64,000 bases of DNA from Muribaculaceae bacterium (lineage in GTDB: Bacteria > Bacteroidota > Bacteroidia > Bacteroidales > Muribaculaceae), in the NCBI GenBank assembly GCA_017621225.1, contig JAGATN010000009.1:51897-115896 (forward strand), read 5' to 3'. The position numbers and the translations under genes are program-made. Every line of letters starts with the position of its first letter. Position 1 is the stretch's first letter. Positions 27,044-35,182 of this stretch are shown one piece after another. The notes below the pieces were generated by a model. The model was not told the DNA's origin. It made no database searches and saw nothing but the letters and a program-made list of their open reading frames with translations.

Positions 27044-28072
27044 TTACGATTGGTTGGTCAGCTCATACAGGTTGGTCGACAGGTTGAGCATGAACGTAGT
27101 GGCTCCGGTGTGTGGTCTGGACAATGCAACCCCCACACCGAATGCCTTTACCTTAAGCGAGGCTCCGATGGAAAATCCCGAAAGTATGTCGCGGGCATAA
27201 TTGCTCATGTCGGTACGTGTCTTGTGATTGTAGCCTATGCCTATGTGAAATTTTTCCGACGGCACCAGATCGGCCGCCAGAATGAGATGGCGAAACAGGT
27301 TTGACGTAAACGACTCCTTTACCGGCGCCGTTGACTCTGATGAGTCGGATGTGTCGTAATATGGCAGCTTCCATTTGGTCAGGTTCCATGCCGTTATCGA
27401 AAATCGTATCGGAAGCCCTTCGAACGATTGGGTCCACCCCAGACGAATGTCGATGGGGAGGCGGTCGTACGACTCATTGAACCGCTTTATCTGTCCGCCG
27501 AGATTTGTCACCACGGCCGAGAGCGAAAGGTCGCGATCGGGGTCGAAATAATTTATGCCCAGATCGGTGGCGAGTGCAAATGCGGTATATTCGGCATATG
27601 AGCTGTATGCCCCTTTCAAGGTGATGCCCCCGCGCAGGCGATCGGTTATGTCATGCGAATATGACGAACTCAACGTCATGTCCTTTGGCGAGAACGAGCC
27701 GTTGATGGCCCCCGAAGCATCGGTTTCCTTCATTTCGCCATACCCGAAGTACTGCATCCCCACGCTCCAGGCGCTTCGGTCGTTGATGCGTGTGGCATAT
27801 CTGATGCCTGCAAAGTTCGACTCGCCTATGTATCTCATGTAGTTGATGCCTATCTGTCGGTCGAATTCGGGCCCGAGCAACGCGGGATTTTGGTCGATTA
27901 TGTTTATTTCGTCGGTCACGGTCGATATGTTAATGCCTCCGAGCCCATAAGCGGTGGTCGATGACGTCATGTCGAGAAAATGATATGACGCACGCCCTCC
28001 TTGTCCACTAATGGTCAACGCATTGGTGAAAAACAAAGCCGTAAACAGGTATATGCGTAATATTTTATACAT
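27044..28072 (-). CDS. porQ: Type IX secretion system protein PorQ
   Basis: Outer-membrane beta-barrel protein required with PorV/PorU-type components of the T9SS, a system found only in Bacteroidota. About 342 residues from ATG 28072; an upstream TTG in frame is less likely. A signal peptide (ends ALTISGQ) precedes SYHFLDMTSSTTAYGLGGINIS and DINIIDQNPALLG-type features (EINIIDQNPALLGPE), which mark PorQ. Alternating hydrophobic strands run to the C-terminus. The adjacency to cmk and ispH is shared with other Bacteroidales. Confidence 0.9.
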   Translation of the reverse strand: MYKILRIYLFTALFFTNALTISGQGGRASYHFLDMTSSTTAYGLGGINISTVTDEINIIDQNPALLGPEFDRQIGINYMRYIGESNFAGIRYATRINDRSAWSVGMQYFGYGEMKETDASGAINGSFSPKDMTLSSSYSHDITDRLRGGITLKGAYSSYAEYTAFALATDLGINYFDPDRDLSLSAVVTNLGGQIKRFNESYDRLPIDIRLGWTQSFEGLPIRFSITAWNLTKWKLPYYDTSDSSESTAPVKESFTSNLFRHLILAADLVPSEKFHIGIGYNHKTRTDMSNYARDILSGFSIGASLKVKAFGVGVALSRPHTGATTFMLNLSTNLYELTNQS

Positions 28073-28143
28073 GATAATCAATGCTATAACGCATAATTAT
28101 GCGTCATTAAAGATTATTCAACGATTAAACCTTAAATTGTCAA

Positions 28144-28174
28144 CAAAGATAAAACAATAATAATCATTCTCAAA
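28144..28174 (-). promoter_or_regulatory. Promoter of porQ-cmk-ispH
   Basis: On the minus strand TTTG (28171-28174) is followed after 19 nt by TATCTTTG (28144-28151), a full Bacteroidota promoter. It gives a leader of about 70 nt before porQ. Confidence 0.8.
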
Positions 28175-28188
28175 ATTAGGGTGTATCT

Positions 28189-28220
28189 TTTGATTATTTA
28201 ATGTTAAGGTCTTATTTTTG
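28189..28220 (+). promoter_or_regulatory. Promoter of the TonB-C-terminal gene
   Basis: TTTG (28189-28192), 20 nt spacer, TATTTTTG (28213-28220), a full match to the Bacteroidota consensus. It is divergent from the porQ promoter 15 bp away. Confidence 0.78.
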
Positions 28221-28267
28221 TCCTATGAAAACGGAAAAAAGTATGATAATTTAATTGAGTGACCATT

Positions 28268-28714
28268 ATGCTTGATAAATATTGTAAGGTTATACTCACA
28301 TTCACATTGATGCTCGTTGTCTTCACGTCGTATGCACAACAGCGCAGAACGGTCACATACCAATTGGACTCCGGTTCCTCGAAAGGAACTAACATTGAAG
28401 CTTATACACTGGATTTTGTCGATGAATGCCCTTCGTTTCCCGGAGGAGAATATGCAATGACTAAATTCATTAACAATGAGCGCAAATATCCCGAAAAGTC
28501 TTATAACGCCAAAATTTGCGGACGCGTGTTGTGTAGTTTCATTATTCTGCCCAACGGTGCCATATCGAACATCGAGGTGCTTCGCGGCGTTAACGACGAA
28601 CTCGACGAAGAAGCCGTACGCGTAATAAGCAAAATGCCGAAGTGGTCGCCCGGAAAGGTCGACGGCGAGGCCGTGGCAGTTTATTATACGTTGGCCATTT
28701 CGTTCAGATTATGA
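28268..28714 (+). CDS. Secreted TonB C-terminal domain protein
   Basis: A 148-residue protein with a signal peptide (MLDKYCKVILTFTLMLVVFTSYAQ) and a TonB-type C-terminal domain: CPSFPGGEYAMTKFINNERKYP, GRVLCSFIILPNGAISNIEVLRG and EAVRVISKMPKWSPGK. It lacks the membrane anchor and Pro-rich linker of a classical TonB, so it is a free periplasmic TonB-CTD protein, common in Bacteroidota with unknown partners. The ATG at 28268 is chosen over an in-frame GTG at 28259. It has its own promoter, and the ABM gene follows by 22 bp. Confidence 0.85.
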   Translation: MLDKYCKVILTFTLMLVVFTSYAQQRRTVTYQLDSGSSKGTNIEAYTLDFVDECPSFPGGEYAMTKFINNERKYPEKSYNAKICGRVLCSFIILPNGAISNIEVLRGVNDELDEEAVRVISKMPKWSPGKVDGEAVAVYYTLAISFRL

Positions 28715-28736
28715 TACTCTTAAAACACAGATTAAA

Positions 28737-29021
28737 ATGATACGCTTAAATGCATTTTTTGTATTGAAAGATGACGTGGCTCCTGAAACGGTAGTGACGT
28801 TGGCTCGTGAATTGGTCGAAAAATCACGTAACGACAAAGGTTGCGTTGCATACGATTTGTTTCAAAGCGCTACCAATCCGTCGGTTATGATGTTTTGCGA
28901 AACGTGGGCCGACGATCAGTCACTTAAAACACATACTGAGTCAGCTCACTTCACTGAATTGGTTCCCAAAATAGAGGCTATGACGAAGTCCGGCCTCAAG
29001 TTGGAACGTTTCGAATTCTGA
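28737..29021 (+). CDS. Antibiotic biosynthesis monooxygenase (ABM) family protein, YgiN-like
   Basis: A 94-residue cytoplasmic protein of the dimeric alpha-beta barrel ABM fold. KGCVAYDLFQSATNPSVMMFCETWADDQSLKTH is the characteristic core (shown here as the family signature around residues 35-68), and HFTELVPKIEAM closes the barrel. Related proteins are quinol monooxygenases or heme-degrading enzymes; the substrate is unknown. It is probably co-transcribed with the TonB-CTD gene. Confidence 0.85.
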   Translation: MIRLNAFFVLKDDVAPETVVTLARELVEKSRNDKGCVAYDLFQSATNPSVMMFCETWADDQSLKTHTESAHFTELVPKIEAMTKSGLKLERFEF

Positions 29022-29146
29022 TAACAATCGATTTTCATTCAGGTATTGTTCGGATGCCGTTTCAAGTATTGCCCCGATTGGACTAACGCGTAAATATAAT
29101 TTTTATTTTAAAAAAAAGCGCTAAGTATTTAAGTGCTAATGTATTA

Positions 29147-29157
29147 CCCCCCCCCCC
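29147..29157. repeat. C11 homopolymer tract
   Basis: Eleven consecutive C bases on the plus strand in an otherwise AT-rich 286-bp intergenic region (29022-29307), 31 bp upstream of the -33 box of the next gene. Such tracts slip during replication and can vary in length. The rest of this intergenic stretch holds only the promoter described next. Confidence 0.95.
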
Positions 29158-29188
29158 GTAAAAAGGAGTGCCCTATGAATTGAATTTG

Positions 29189-29220
29189 TTTGGAAATAGT
29201 AACGTAAAGTGCTATATTTG
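29189..29220 (+). promoter_or_regulatory. Promoter of the degenerate hydrolase gene
   Basis: TTTG (29189-29192), 20 nt spacer, TATATTTG (29213-29220): a full Bacteroidota promoter. It gives a leader of about 80 nt to the chosen ATG. Confidence 0.82.
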
Positions 29221-29307
29221 CGAACAAATGGGCGATAATTGAGGTTTAAAGAGGTTATGCCTCGAGTGTCGGCTAAGAAAATATTTAATAGAATCTCCCT
29301 GAATGAC

Positions 29308-30174
29308 ATGAAACGAAATTTAATTTATTTTTTGATGGTTGTGGGAATGATTATTCCTACGGCCATCAATGCTAAAGTGGCATCTAAAGCCAATTGTGTG
29401 ATACTTGCTCCTACGGTTAATCAACCCCATAAGGATCTTCCGGCGAAGATAGTTGATAAATTAGCCGATAACGGCATCAACGCAGTGCTGATCGATGCTC
29501 TGTCGCTCTCTGACATGGCGACTCGGCAGGAGGTGAGCGATTATATAACGGGCAAGGTCGACTCATTGAAAAAGGCGAACCATCTGCCTACGGGCATTTT
29601 GAGTTTCGGCCCCGCAAACTCGGTAGCAGCGATGGATGCCGCCGCCAACGGTGGGTTGGCGTTTTTAGGACTTCATTCCGCATTGGGCACGGATGGAAAA
29701 GATTTCATCGCCGACAAATTGTGTGAGCCCTCATATTATATGGTGGGCGGTAAGGAGGCAACCGATATGAGGAAAAAGATTAGGTCGGCAATTGAAGGTG
29801 TCGCTTCGCCAAATGATGTCGATAAGTCGCTTCCCATTGCCAACGTTCTGAACGACAAGAACGTTAAGCGTTTGATGACCTATGACGTCGAAAAGGCCGT
29901 CAGTTCGATTAAATGTCCGGTGGTTCTTTCATATGGCCTGTATGATGGCGTTATAAGCTGGAATCCGAATCTTTCAAACCTCGAAAAATGTCTTCAGAAA
30001 AACAATAAGGACTATTCCACTCTCAAGATGCCTGTGATTGACCATTACCTTCGAAAGGCCGAGAGTATGTTGCCCTCGTTTGTCAGCGTCTCATATAGCC
30101 CGGACTATGTGCCTCAGTATGACCTCGGCATAGTTGATTCGCTGTCTGAAGCCATTCTCGGTATGATTAATTGA
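29308..30174 (+). CDS. Degenerate alpha/beta-hydrolase-like secreted protein
   Basis: A 288-residue protein with a signal peptide (MKRNLIYFLMVVGMIIPTAINA). An in-frame ATG at 29257 could add 17 residues but would bury the signal. The layout follows the secreted alpha/beta hydrolases common in Bacteroidota: a start strand VILAPTVNQPHKDLP, a nucleophile-elbow position ILSFGPANSVAAMDAAA, an acid strand CPVVLSYGLYDG (Asp213) and a His turn PVIDHYLRKAE (His246). At the elbow the expected GxSxG is replaced by GPANS, putting Ala103 where the serine should be. It is therefore probably not a serine hydrolase. The fold assignment comes from pattern comparison, not a search. Confidence 0.6.
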   Translation: MKRNLIYFLMVVGMIIPTAINAKVASKANCVILAPTVNQPHKDLPAKIVDKLADNGINAVLIDALSLSDMATRQEVSDYITGKVDSLKKANHLPTGILSFGPANSVAAMDAAANGGLAFLGLHSALGTDGKDFIADKLCEPSYYMVGGKEATDMRKKIRSAIEGVASPNDVDKSLPIANVLNDKNVKRLMTYDVEKAVSSIKCPVVLSYGLYDGVISWNPNLSNLEKCLQKNNKDYSTLKMPVIDHYLRKAESMLPSFVSVSYSPDYVPQYDLGIVDSLSEAILGMIN

Positions 30175-30188
30175 ATTTGATAATATAA

Positions 30189-30225
30189 GCCTCTCATACA
30201 TGCATATGGGAGGCTGTTTGTTTTT
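30189..30225 (+). terminator. Terminator after the degenerate hydrolase gene
   Basis: Stem GCCTCTCATA / TATGGGAGGC with one G-U pair and a short loop, followed by TGTTTGTTTTT. Confidence 0.8.
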
Positions 30226-30269
30226 ACTGTTTTCGGGTACGTTGTATTTTGAAATTTAAACGAGCTTGT

Positions 30270-33194
30270 ATGAAAAAATGTCACGTTTCAAGCATTGGTA
30301 GGTCAATCGGCGTCATTGTGGCCGTTGTGATGGTTGTTTGCCTGAATGCCACGTCGGTTTTCGGTCGTGAACTACTCGACATGAATTCTGACTGGGCATT
30401 TTATCGGGGTGACGTGTCGGATGGCGGTTCGTCAGAGTTGGACGACCGAAACTGGATGGCGGTTTCGTTGCCGCACATAATGCAGCTCGAGCGCAAGCAT
30501 TGCGGTGGAAATTCGATATACGACGGCATAGGATGGTATCGTCGTTATTTTAAATTGCCGAAAAAGTATAAGGAGAAACGCATAGTGGTGTCGTTTGAGG
30601 GCGTGATGAAAAATTGTGACGTTTTTCTGAATGGCGAAAAAATCGCGCAACACCATGGCGGTTATGTGGGTTTTGTGGCCGATATTACCGACCGCGTTGA
30701 CTGGAACGGCAATAATGTGCTGGCGGTAAGGGTTTCGGCCGAAGACGATCCGTTGACGCCGCCCGGAAAGCCTCAGGATAAGATGGATTTCTATTATTAC
30801 AGCGGCATATATCGCGACGTGAAGATGGAAATAACCGATCGGATATACGTCACCGATCCGTTGCAGGAAGATGTGGTGGCCTGTGGCGGCCGGTTCGTGT
30901 CGTTTTCGGATGTAACCGCCGGCAGCGCTTTGGTGCATATGGCCACGCACGTGCGAAACGCGACAAATCGGAGTGAGTCGTTGCGAGTGGTTTCGCAGCT
31001 CCTCGACTCGGCCGGAACGGTGGTGGCCGAGGCCGATTCGAATGTCGGCTTGGACAAGGGAGCCGACTCTACGGTGAAGCAAACGCTCGAAGTAGTTGAT
31101 CCGCACTTGTGGCATCCGTATGATCCTTATTTGTACGTTTTGCGCACTAAGGTGATGTCGAAACGCAAGGTGCTTGATGAAGTGACCGACAATGTAGGAA
31201 TACGTACCATAAAGTATGTGGCCGGCGAGGGCTTCTTTATAAATGGTGAAAAACTTTATCTGCGCGGAGCCAACAGGCATCAGGCTTTTCCGTATGTGGG
31301 CGATGCCGCTTCAAATTCAATGCAGGAGCGCGATGTGATTGGCTTGAAACGCGGTGGCTACAATGCCGTAAGGGCGGCCCATTATCCCAACGATCCGGCT
31401 TTTCTTGATGCGTGCGACCGTTACGGGTTGCTGGTGGTGGAGTGCATACCGGGATGGCAGTTTTATAACTCCGATTCAACGTTCATGGAGCGGTTGTATG
31501 ACGTGTGTCGCAAAATGATACGTCGCGACCGCAACCATCCCTCCGTGGTGCTGTGGGAGACGGCGCTGAATGAGTCGCGATATCCGGTGACGCTTGCAAA
31601 AGAGTTGTTTGACATTGCGCATTCCGAATATCCGGGCGATCAGATGTACACGTCGGGCGACTATTTCGGCAACGAACAGATGGAGCCGTATTATGATGTG
31701 TTTTACAAGCAAGTTGCCAAATTCCCGAAAAATGGCGACGTGATGAGCAATTATCCCGAGGATTTCATCTCCATAAAGCCGTTGCTTACTCGCGAGTGGG
31801 GCGATGGCGTAGGCGAAAAGCCTCGCGTGAGCCTTACCGAAAACGAGGAGGAGCAGATGCGCCAGTGCCGTAGCCGCATAGAGCAGCTGAACGGAAAGGG
31901 TTATTTCGACTGGTGCATGCTCGACGCGAACGAAAGCATGGGCGGACATTTTGTGTGGAGCTATAACGACTACGCGCGCGGATGCGAAGACGAAACTTTG
32001 TATTGCGGGGTGGTGGATATAAACCGCTATCCCAAATTCTGCTATTACATGCTGCAAAGCATGCGCGACAAATCGATATCGCAGCCCGGATTGTATGATG
32101 GCCCGATGGTGCATATCGCGTCGTACAACGCATCGGCCGACTACGAGTCGTCGACCACCGACATAACGGTGTTTTCGAATTGCGACGCGGTGCGGTTGTA
32201 TCGTAACGGCAAACTCGTAGGCGAGCAGACGAGGGCGGAGCGCGCTCCGCTTTACGGCGCGGTGGTCGGGAAAGGAGGCAGCCCCGTTTTTGTGTTCGAT
32301 GCCGGGCAATATGAGGCGGGAACGCTATATGCCGAGGCTCTGATTGACGGAAAAGTGGTGGCTACGCATGGCGTTTCGACGCCGGGCAGGCCCGACGCTC
32401 TGGCGGTTGACATAAAGTATGACGGCGTAATGCCGGTGGCTGATGGCTCTGACATGATACCGGTATATATTAAGGTGTGCGATGAAAATGGATCGTTGGT
32501 ATATGATTCGAATCAAAAAATAAGCATTGAAGTGTCGGGCGAAGGTACGTTGGTATGCGACGAGGCAAATCGAACCATGATAAATCCCCAAACGGTGGAA
32601 GGTGGCGTAGGATTCGTGTTTGTGCGTACCACGAATAAGACGGGCAAAATAAAGGTGCGAGCCTTTGCCGACGGGCTTAAGTCGGGCGAAGATGTGATAA
32701 CGTCGCTCTCTTTTGCCGGGAAACGTGTGGCCGACGGAAAGCACGCGGCTTTTGGCGGCTCGGATAGCGATAACGTAATGGTAAAGGAGTCGACATGGCA
32801 GAAATCTGTACTTGAAAAGCCACGTTTGAAGGTGGCATCGGTAACGGTCGATGGCAGTCAGAGCGGATATCCGGAGTCAAACATAATAGACAATGACGAT
32901 GCTTCGTGGTGGATAGCCGGAAGCGACGACGTGCCGCAAGTGGTAACGCTGTCGCTTGACGCTCCGACGCACGTGACCGCTTGCCGCATCCGATTCCAGA
33001 AAGACAGCTCATCATACAAGCATAAGGTGGAAACGTCGGTCGACGGCGAACATTGGACGGAGTTGTACGATCGTGAATGCACCGGATGGGATTTCAAGCC
33101 GGTGAAGGTCGACCGCCTGATGAAGCATATACGCCTTACCGTAGAGGGCGTTTCGGAAGGGCGTGCCGGGCTGGCCGAAATGTCGTTGTATTGA
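30270..33194 (+). CDS. GH2 beta-galactosidase-family enzyme with C-terminal F5/8-type domain
   Basis: A secreted 974-residue glycosidase; the ATG at 30270 is preferred over an upstream in-frame TTG. After a signal peptide (ends SVFG) come the GH2 sugar-binding domain (about 35-190), the immunoglobulin-like domain (about 200-310) and the TIM barrel (about 315-620). The acid/base is in ALNES (Glu435) and the nucleophile in LTREWGDG (Glu509). An Ig-like region (about 640-820) and a discoidin/F5-8 type C carbohydrate-binding domain (about 830-974; GYPESNIIDNDDASWW, ETSVDGEHWTELY) follow. It probably cleaves a terminal beta-linked hexose or hexuronic acid, but the specificity is not evident. No other glycan gene is immediately beside it. 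Confidence 0.88.
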   Translation: MKKCHVSSIGRSIGVIVAVVMVVCLNATSVFGRELLDMNSDWAFYRGDVSDGGSSELDDRNWMAVSLPHIMQLERKHCGGNSIYDGIGWYRRYFKLPKKYKEKRIVVSFEGVMKNCDVFLNGEKIAQHHGGYVGFVADITDRVDWNGNNVLAVRVSAEDDPLTPPGKPQDKMDFYYYSGIYRDVKMEITDRIYVTDPLQEDVVACGGRFVSFSDVTAGSALVHMATHVRNATNRSESLRVVSQLLDSAGTVVAEADSNVGLDKGADSTVKQTLEVVDPHLWHPYDPYLYVLRTKVMSKRKVLDEVTDNVGIRTIKYVAGEGFFINGEKLYLRGANRHQAFPYVGDAASNSMQERDVIGLKRGGYNAVRAAHYPNDPAFLDACDRYGLLVVECIPGWQFYNSDSTFMERLYDVCRKMIRRDRNHPSVVLWETALNESRYPVTLAKELFDIAHSEYPGDQMYTSGDYFGNEQMEPYYDVFYKQVAKFPKNGDVMSNYPEDFISIKPLLTREWGDGVGEKPRVSLTENEEEQMRQCRSRIEQLNGKGYFDWCMLDANESMGGHFVWSYNDYARGCEDETLYCGVVDINRYPKFCYYMLQSMRDKSISQPGLYDGPMVHIASYNASADYESSTTDITVFSNCDAVRLYRNGKLVGEQTRAERAPLYGAVVGKGGSPVFVFDAGQYEAGTLYAEALIDGKVVATHGVSTPGRPDALAVDIKYDGVMPVADGSDMIPVYIKVCDENGSLVYDSNQKISIEVSGEGTLVCDEANRTMINPQTVEGGVGFVFVRTTNKTGKIKVRAFADGLKSGEDVITSLSFAGKRVADGKHAAFGGSDSDNVMVKESTWQKSVLEKPRLKVASVTVDGSQSGYPESNIIDNDDASWWIAGSDDVPQVVTLSLDAPTHVTACRIRFQKDSSSYKHKVETSVDGEHWTELYDRECTGWDFKPVKVDRLMKHIRLTVEGVSEGRAGLAEMSLY

Positions 33195-33200
33195 TGTGAA

Positions 33201-33229
33201 GGCGGTATGAGGCAACGGCCTGAGCCGCC
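33201..33229. other. Hairpin between convergent GH2 and TSCPD genes
   Basis: Nested arms GGCGG/CCGCC and AGGC/GCCT with small internal loops. No T-run follows on either strand, so terminator function is uncertain. Confidence 0.4.
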
Positions 33230-33232
33230 GTG

Positions 33233-33481
33233 CTATTGCCGTTTTATCTCCTCAAGGGCCAATGCGAGTTGGTCGGGGCACGATGTGGCTTTGTTGCCGC
33301 AACGTATGCCGCGCAATCGGTCGATTACCTCGTCGATGTTCATTCCCTTTGTCAATGCCGATATGCCTTGAAGGTTGCCGTGGCAGCCTCCTACGAAACG
33401 TATGTCGGATATCTTGTTGTCGTCGATGTCTATCTCTATCAGGCGTGAGCAAGTGCCGGAGGTTACGTATCTGTATGTCAT
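33233..33481 (-). CDS. TSCPD domain protein (TIGR03905-like)
   Basis: An 82-residue cytoplasmic protein of the small TSCPD family, named for the conserved TSCPD motif near its C-terminus, here ATSCPDQLA. Three further Cys (GTCSRL, VGGCHGN, GIRCGN) suggest metal binding. The domain also occurs at the end of vitamin B12-dependent ribonucleotide reductases, where it is thought to bind zinc; the free-standing version has no known role. It is the last gene of the GH95-lpxB-LMWPTP-TSCPD string. Confidence 0.85.
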   Translation of the reverse strand: MTYRYVTSGTCSRLIEIDIDDNKISDIRFVGGCHGNLQGISALTKGMNIDEVIDRLRGIRCGNKATSCPDQLALALEEIKRQ

Positions 33482-33500
33482 TTTGTATGAGTCGTTGGGG

Positions 33501-34028
33501 TTAGTGTCGTGATTTTATGTGGCTGACGGTGTCGTAAAGATTTTGCACGGCATCGTTCAGCAGGTCGAGCACGAGCTCGAAGCCTTCGGCCCCCTCATAA
33601 TAAGGGTCGGGCACATAGTCATAATGGGTGCCCGGTGCGAAAAACCGTGCCATGGGTATTATTTTTCGTTCCGAAGCATCGTCGGGAGCCATATATTTCA
33701 GATCGTCGGCGTTTGCCGCATCCATTGGTATTATCAAATCGAATTCGCGGAAATCAGACGCGTTTACCTGCCGGCAATGATGGGTAAGCTCGATTCCTCG
33801 GGCGCGCGCGTGGACGCGCATTCGCCGGTCGGGTAGTTGGCCTATGTGGTAGTTGCCGGTTCCGGCCGAGTCGATTATCCACTCATCGGTCGTGCCTTCG
33901 TGGTCGACGATGTTGAGCAACACCCCTTCGGCTGCCGGGCTTCGGCAGATGTTGCCGAGGCATACGAATAACACTTTTGTGGATTTGTCGGGCGAGATAG
34001 GGGGTATGGTTATGTTTTCAATTACCAT
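33501..34028 (-). CDS. Low-molecular-weight protein-tyrosine phosphatase
   Basis: A 175-residue phosphatase with the P-loop VCLGNICRS (catalytic Cys23, Arg29) and the acid loop VPDPYYEGAEGF. These enzymes dephosphorylate tyrosine kinases or other phosphoproteins, often in polysaccharide export. It begins 5 bp after lpxB ends and is 19 bp upstream of the TSCPD gene. No BY-kinase gene is in the window. Confidence 0.93.
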   Translation of the reverse strand: MVIENITIPPISPDKSTKVLFVCLGNICRSPAAEGVLLNIVDHEGTTDEWIIDSAGTGNYHIGQLPDRRMRVHARARGIELTHHCRQVNASDFREFDLIIPMDAANADDLKYMAPDDASERKIIPMARFFAPGTHYDYVPDPYYEGAEGFELVLDLLNDAVQNLYDTVSHIKSRH

Positions 34029-34033
34029 TTCAA

Positions 34034-35182
34034 TTAACGTGTTTTGGGTTGATGTGTTTGGTTTTGCAGGTCATCGACTATCGCACGAGCCGTGTTGACG
34101 GCAGCGTTGCCGTCGCCGAGCCGTTGGCGTATCAGCTTGTATCCGTCGAGCTGCATTTGGCGACCCGCCGCTCCCGGCAATATGTCGTCGAGCTTGCTGC
34201 TTATCGCTTCGGGGGTACATAGGTGCACGAGCATTTCGGGTATGACCTCGCGCGCGGCTATCAGGTTGGGCAGCGATACGAACGGTATTTTCAATATGCG
34301 CTTCATTATGTTGTATGACAGCTTCGACCCGTTGGCTCTGTAACAAACTATCTGTGGCGTCGATGCCAAAGCGCATTCGAGCGTGGCGGTGCCTGATGTC
34401 ACCAACGCCGCTTCGGCGTGAATCATTAGCGGAAGCGTGGCGCTGTCGACCGTCTTGGCCGATGAATATTGTTTGTAAAGCGACTTGTCGATGCCCGGAG
34501 CGGCTGCAATGACCGGTTGCATGTCGGGATATCTTGCCGCTACCTGTTCCATTATGGGAAGATTGCATTTTATTTCGCCCCGACGGCTGCCCGGCACGAG
34601 CGCCAATATCGGCTTGTCGGGGCTCAATGAGTGCTTTGCAAGAAAATCGGCGCGCGAAGGCGCATTTTCGATCTGTCGTTTCGTTTCCTCTACCGACGGA
34701 TTTCCCACATAGGCCACGTTCATGCCGTGACGAGAGTAGAAGTCGGGCTCGAACGGGAATATGGCGAATATCTTGCGTATCAGCTTGCGCATCGTCTTTA
34801 CGCGGTATTCTTTCCACGCCCATACTTTTGGGGGAATGAAATAGTATACCGGTATGCCGTATTCAACGGCTTTTTTTGCCAGTTTGAGGTTGAAGCTCGG
34901 ATAGTCGACCAATATCAAGGCATCGGCATTCGAAGCCTTCAGGGCGTCGGTCGATCGGCGCAGATTGCCTAATATTTTGAAAATGTTACGCAATACTTCG
35001 CTGAACCCCATAAATGCCATTTCGCGATAATGTATTATGGGGGCGCATTGTGCCGCTTCGGCCATCAGGTCGCCTCCGAGAAAAGAGAATCGGGCATCGT
35101 TGTCGGCTCGTTTCAACTCTCTGATCAGTTCGGCGGCGTGCAAGTCGCCCGATGCTTCGCCTGCTGAAATGAAGTAATGCAT
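34034..35182 (-). CDS. lpxB: Lipid-A-disaccharide synthase
   Basis: GT19 glycosyltransferase that joins UDP-2,3-diacylglucosamine and lipid X in lipid A synthesis, at the cytoplasmic side of the inner membrane. The 382 residues include SAGEASGDLHAAELIREL at the start, IDYPSFN-type LVDYPSFNLKLAKKA, VPVYYFIPPKVWAWKEYRVKT-region (34750-34850) and LALVPGSRRGEIKCNLP. All are hallmark LpxB motifs. Its ATG overlaps the GH95 stop (TAATG, one base), so translation is probably coupled to the fucosidase gene. Confidence 0.96.
   Translation of the reverse strand: MHYFISAGEASGDLHAAELIRELKRADNDARFSFLGGDLMAEAAQCAPIIHYREMAFMGFSEVLRNIFKILGNLRRSTDALKASNADALILVDYPSFNLKLAKKAVEYGIPVYYFIPPKVWAWKEYRVKTMRKLIRKIFAIFPFEPDFYSRHGMNVAYVGNPSVEETKRQIENAPSRADFLAKHSLSPDKPILALVPGSRRGEIKCNLPIMEQVAARYPDMQPVIAAAPGIDKSLYKQYSSAKTVDSATLPLMIHAEAALVTSGTATLECALASTPQIVCYRANGSKLSYNIMKRILKIPFVSLPNLIAAREVIPEMLVHLCTPEAISSKLDDILPGAAGRQMQLDGYKLIRQRLGDGNAAVNTARAIVDDLQNQTHQPKTR

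Noticed and set aside
28224-28253. Short 9-codon frame upstream of the TonB-CTD gene as a leader peptide
   Set aside because: It starts at about the predicted transcription start, has no regulatory codon pattern and no terminator hairpin follows.
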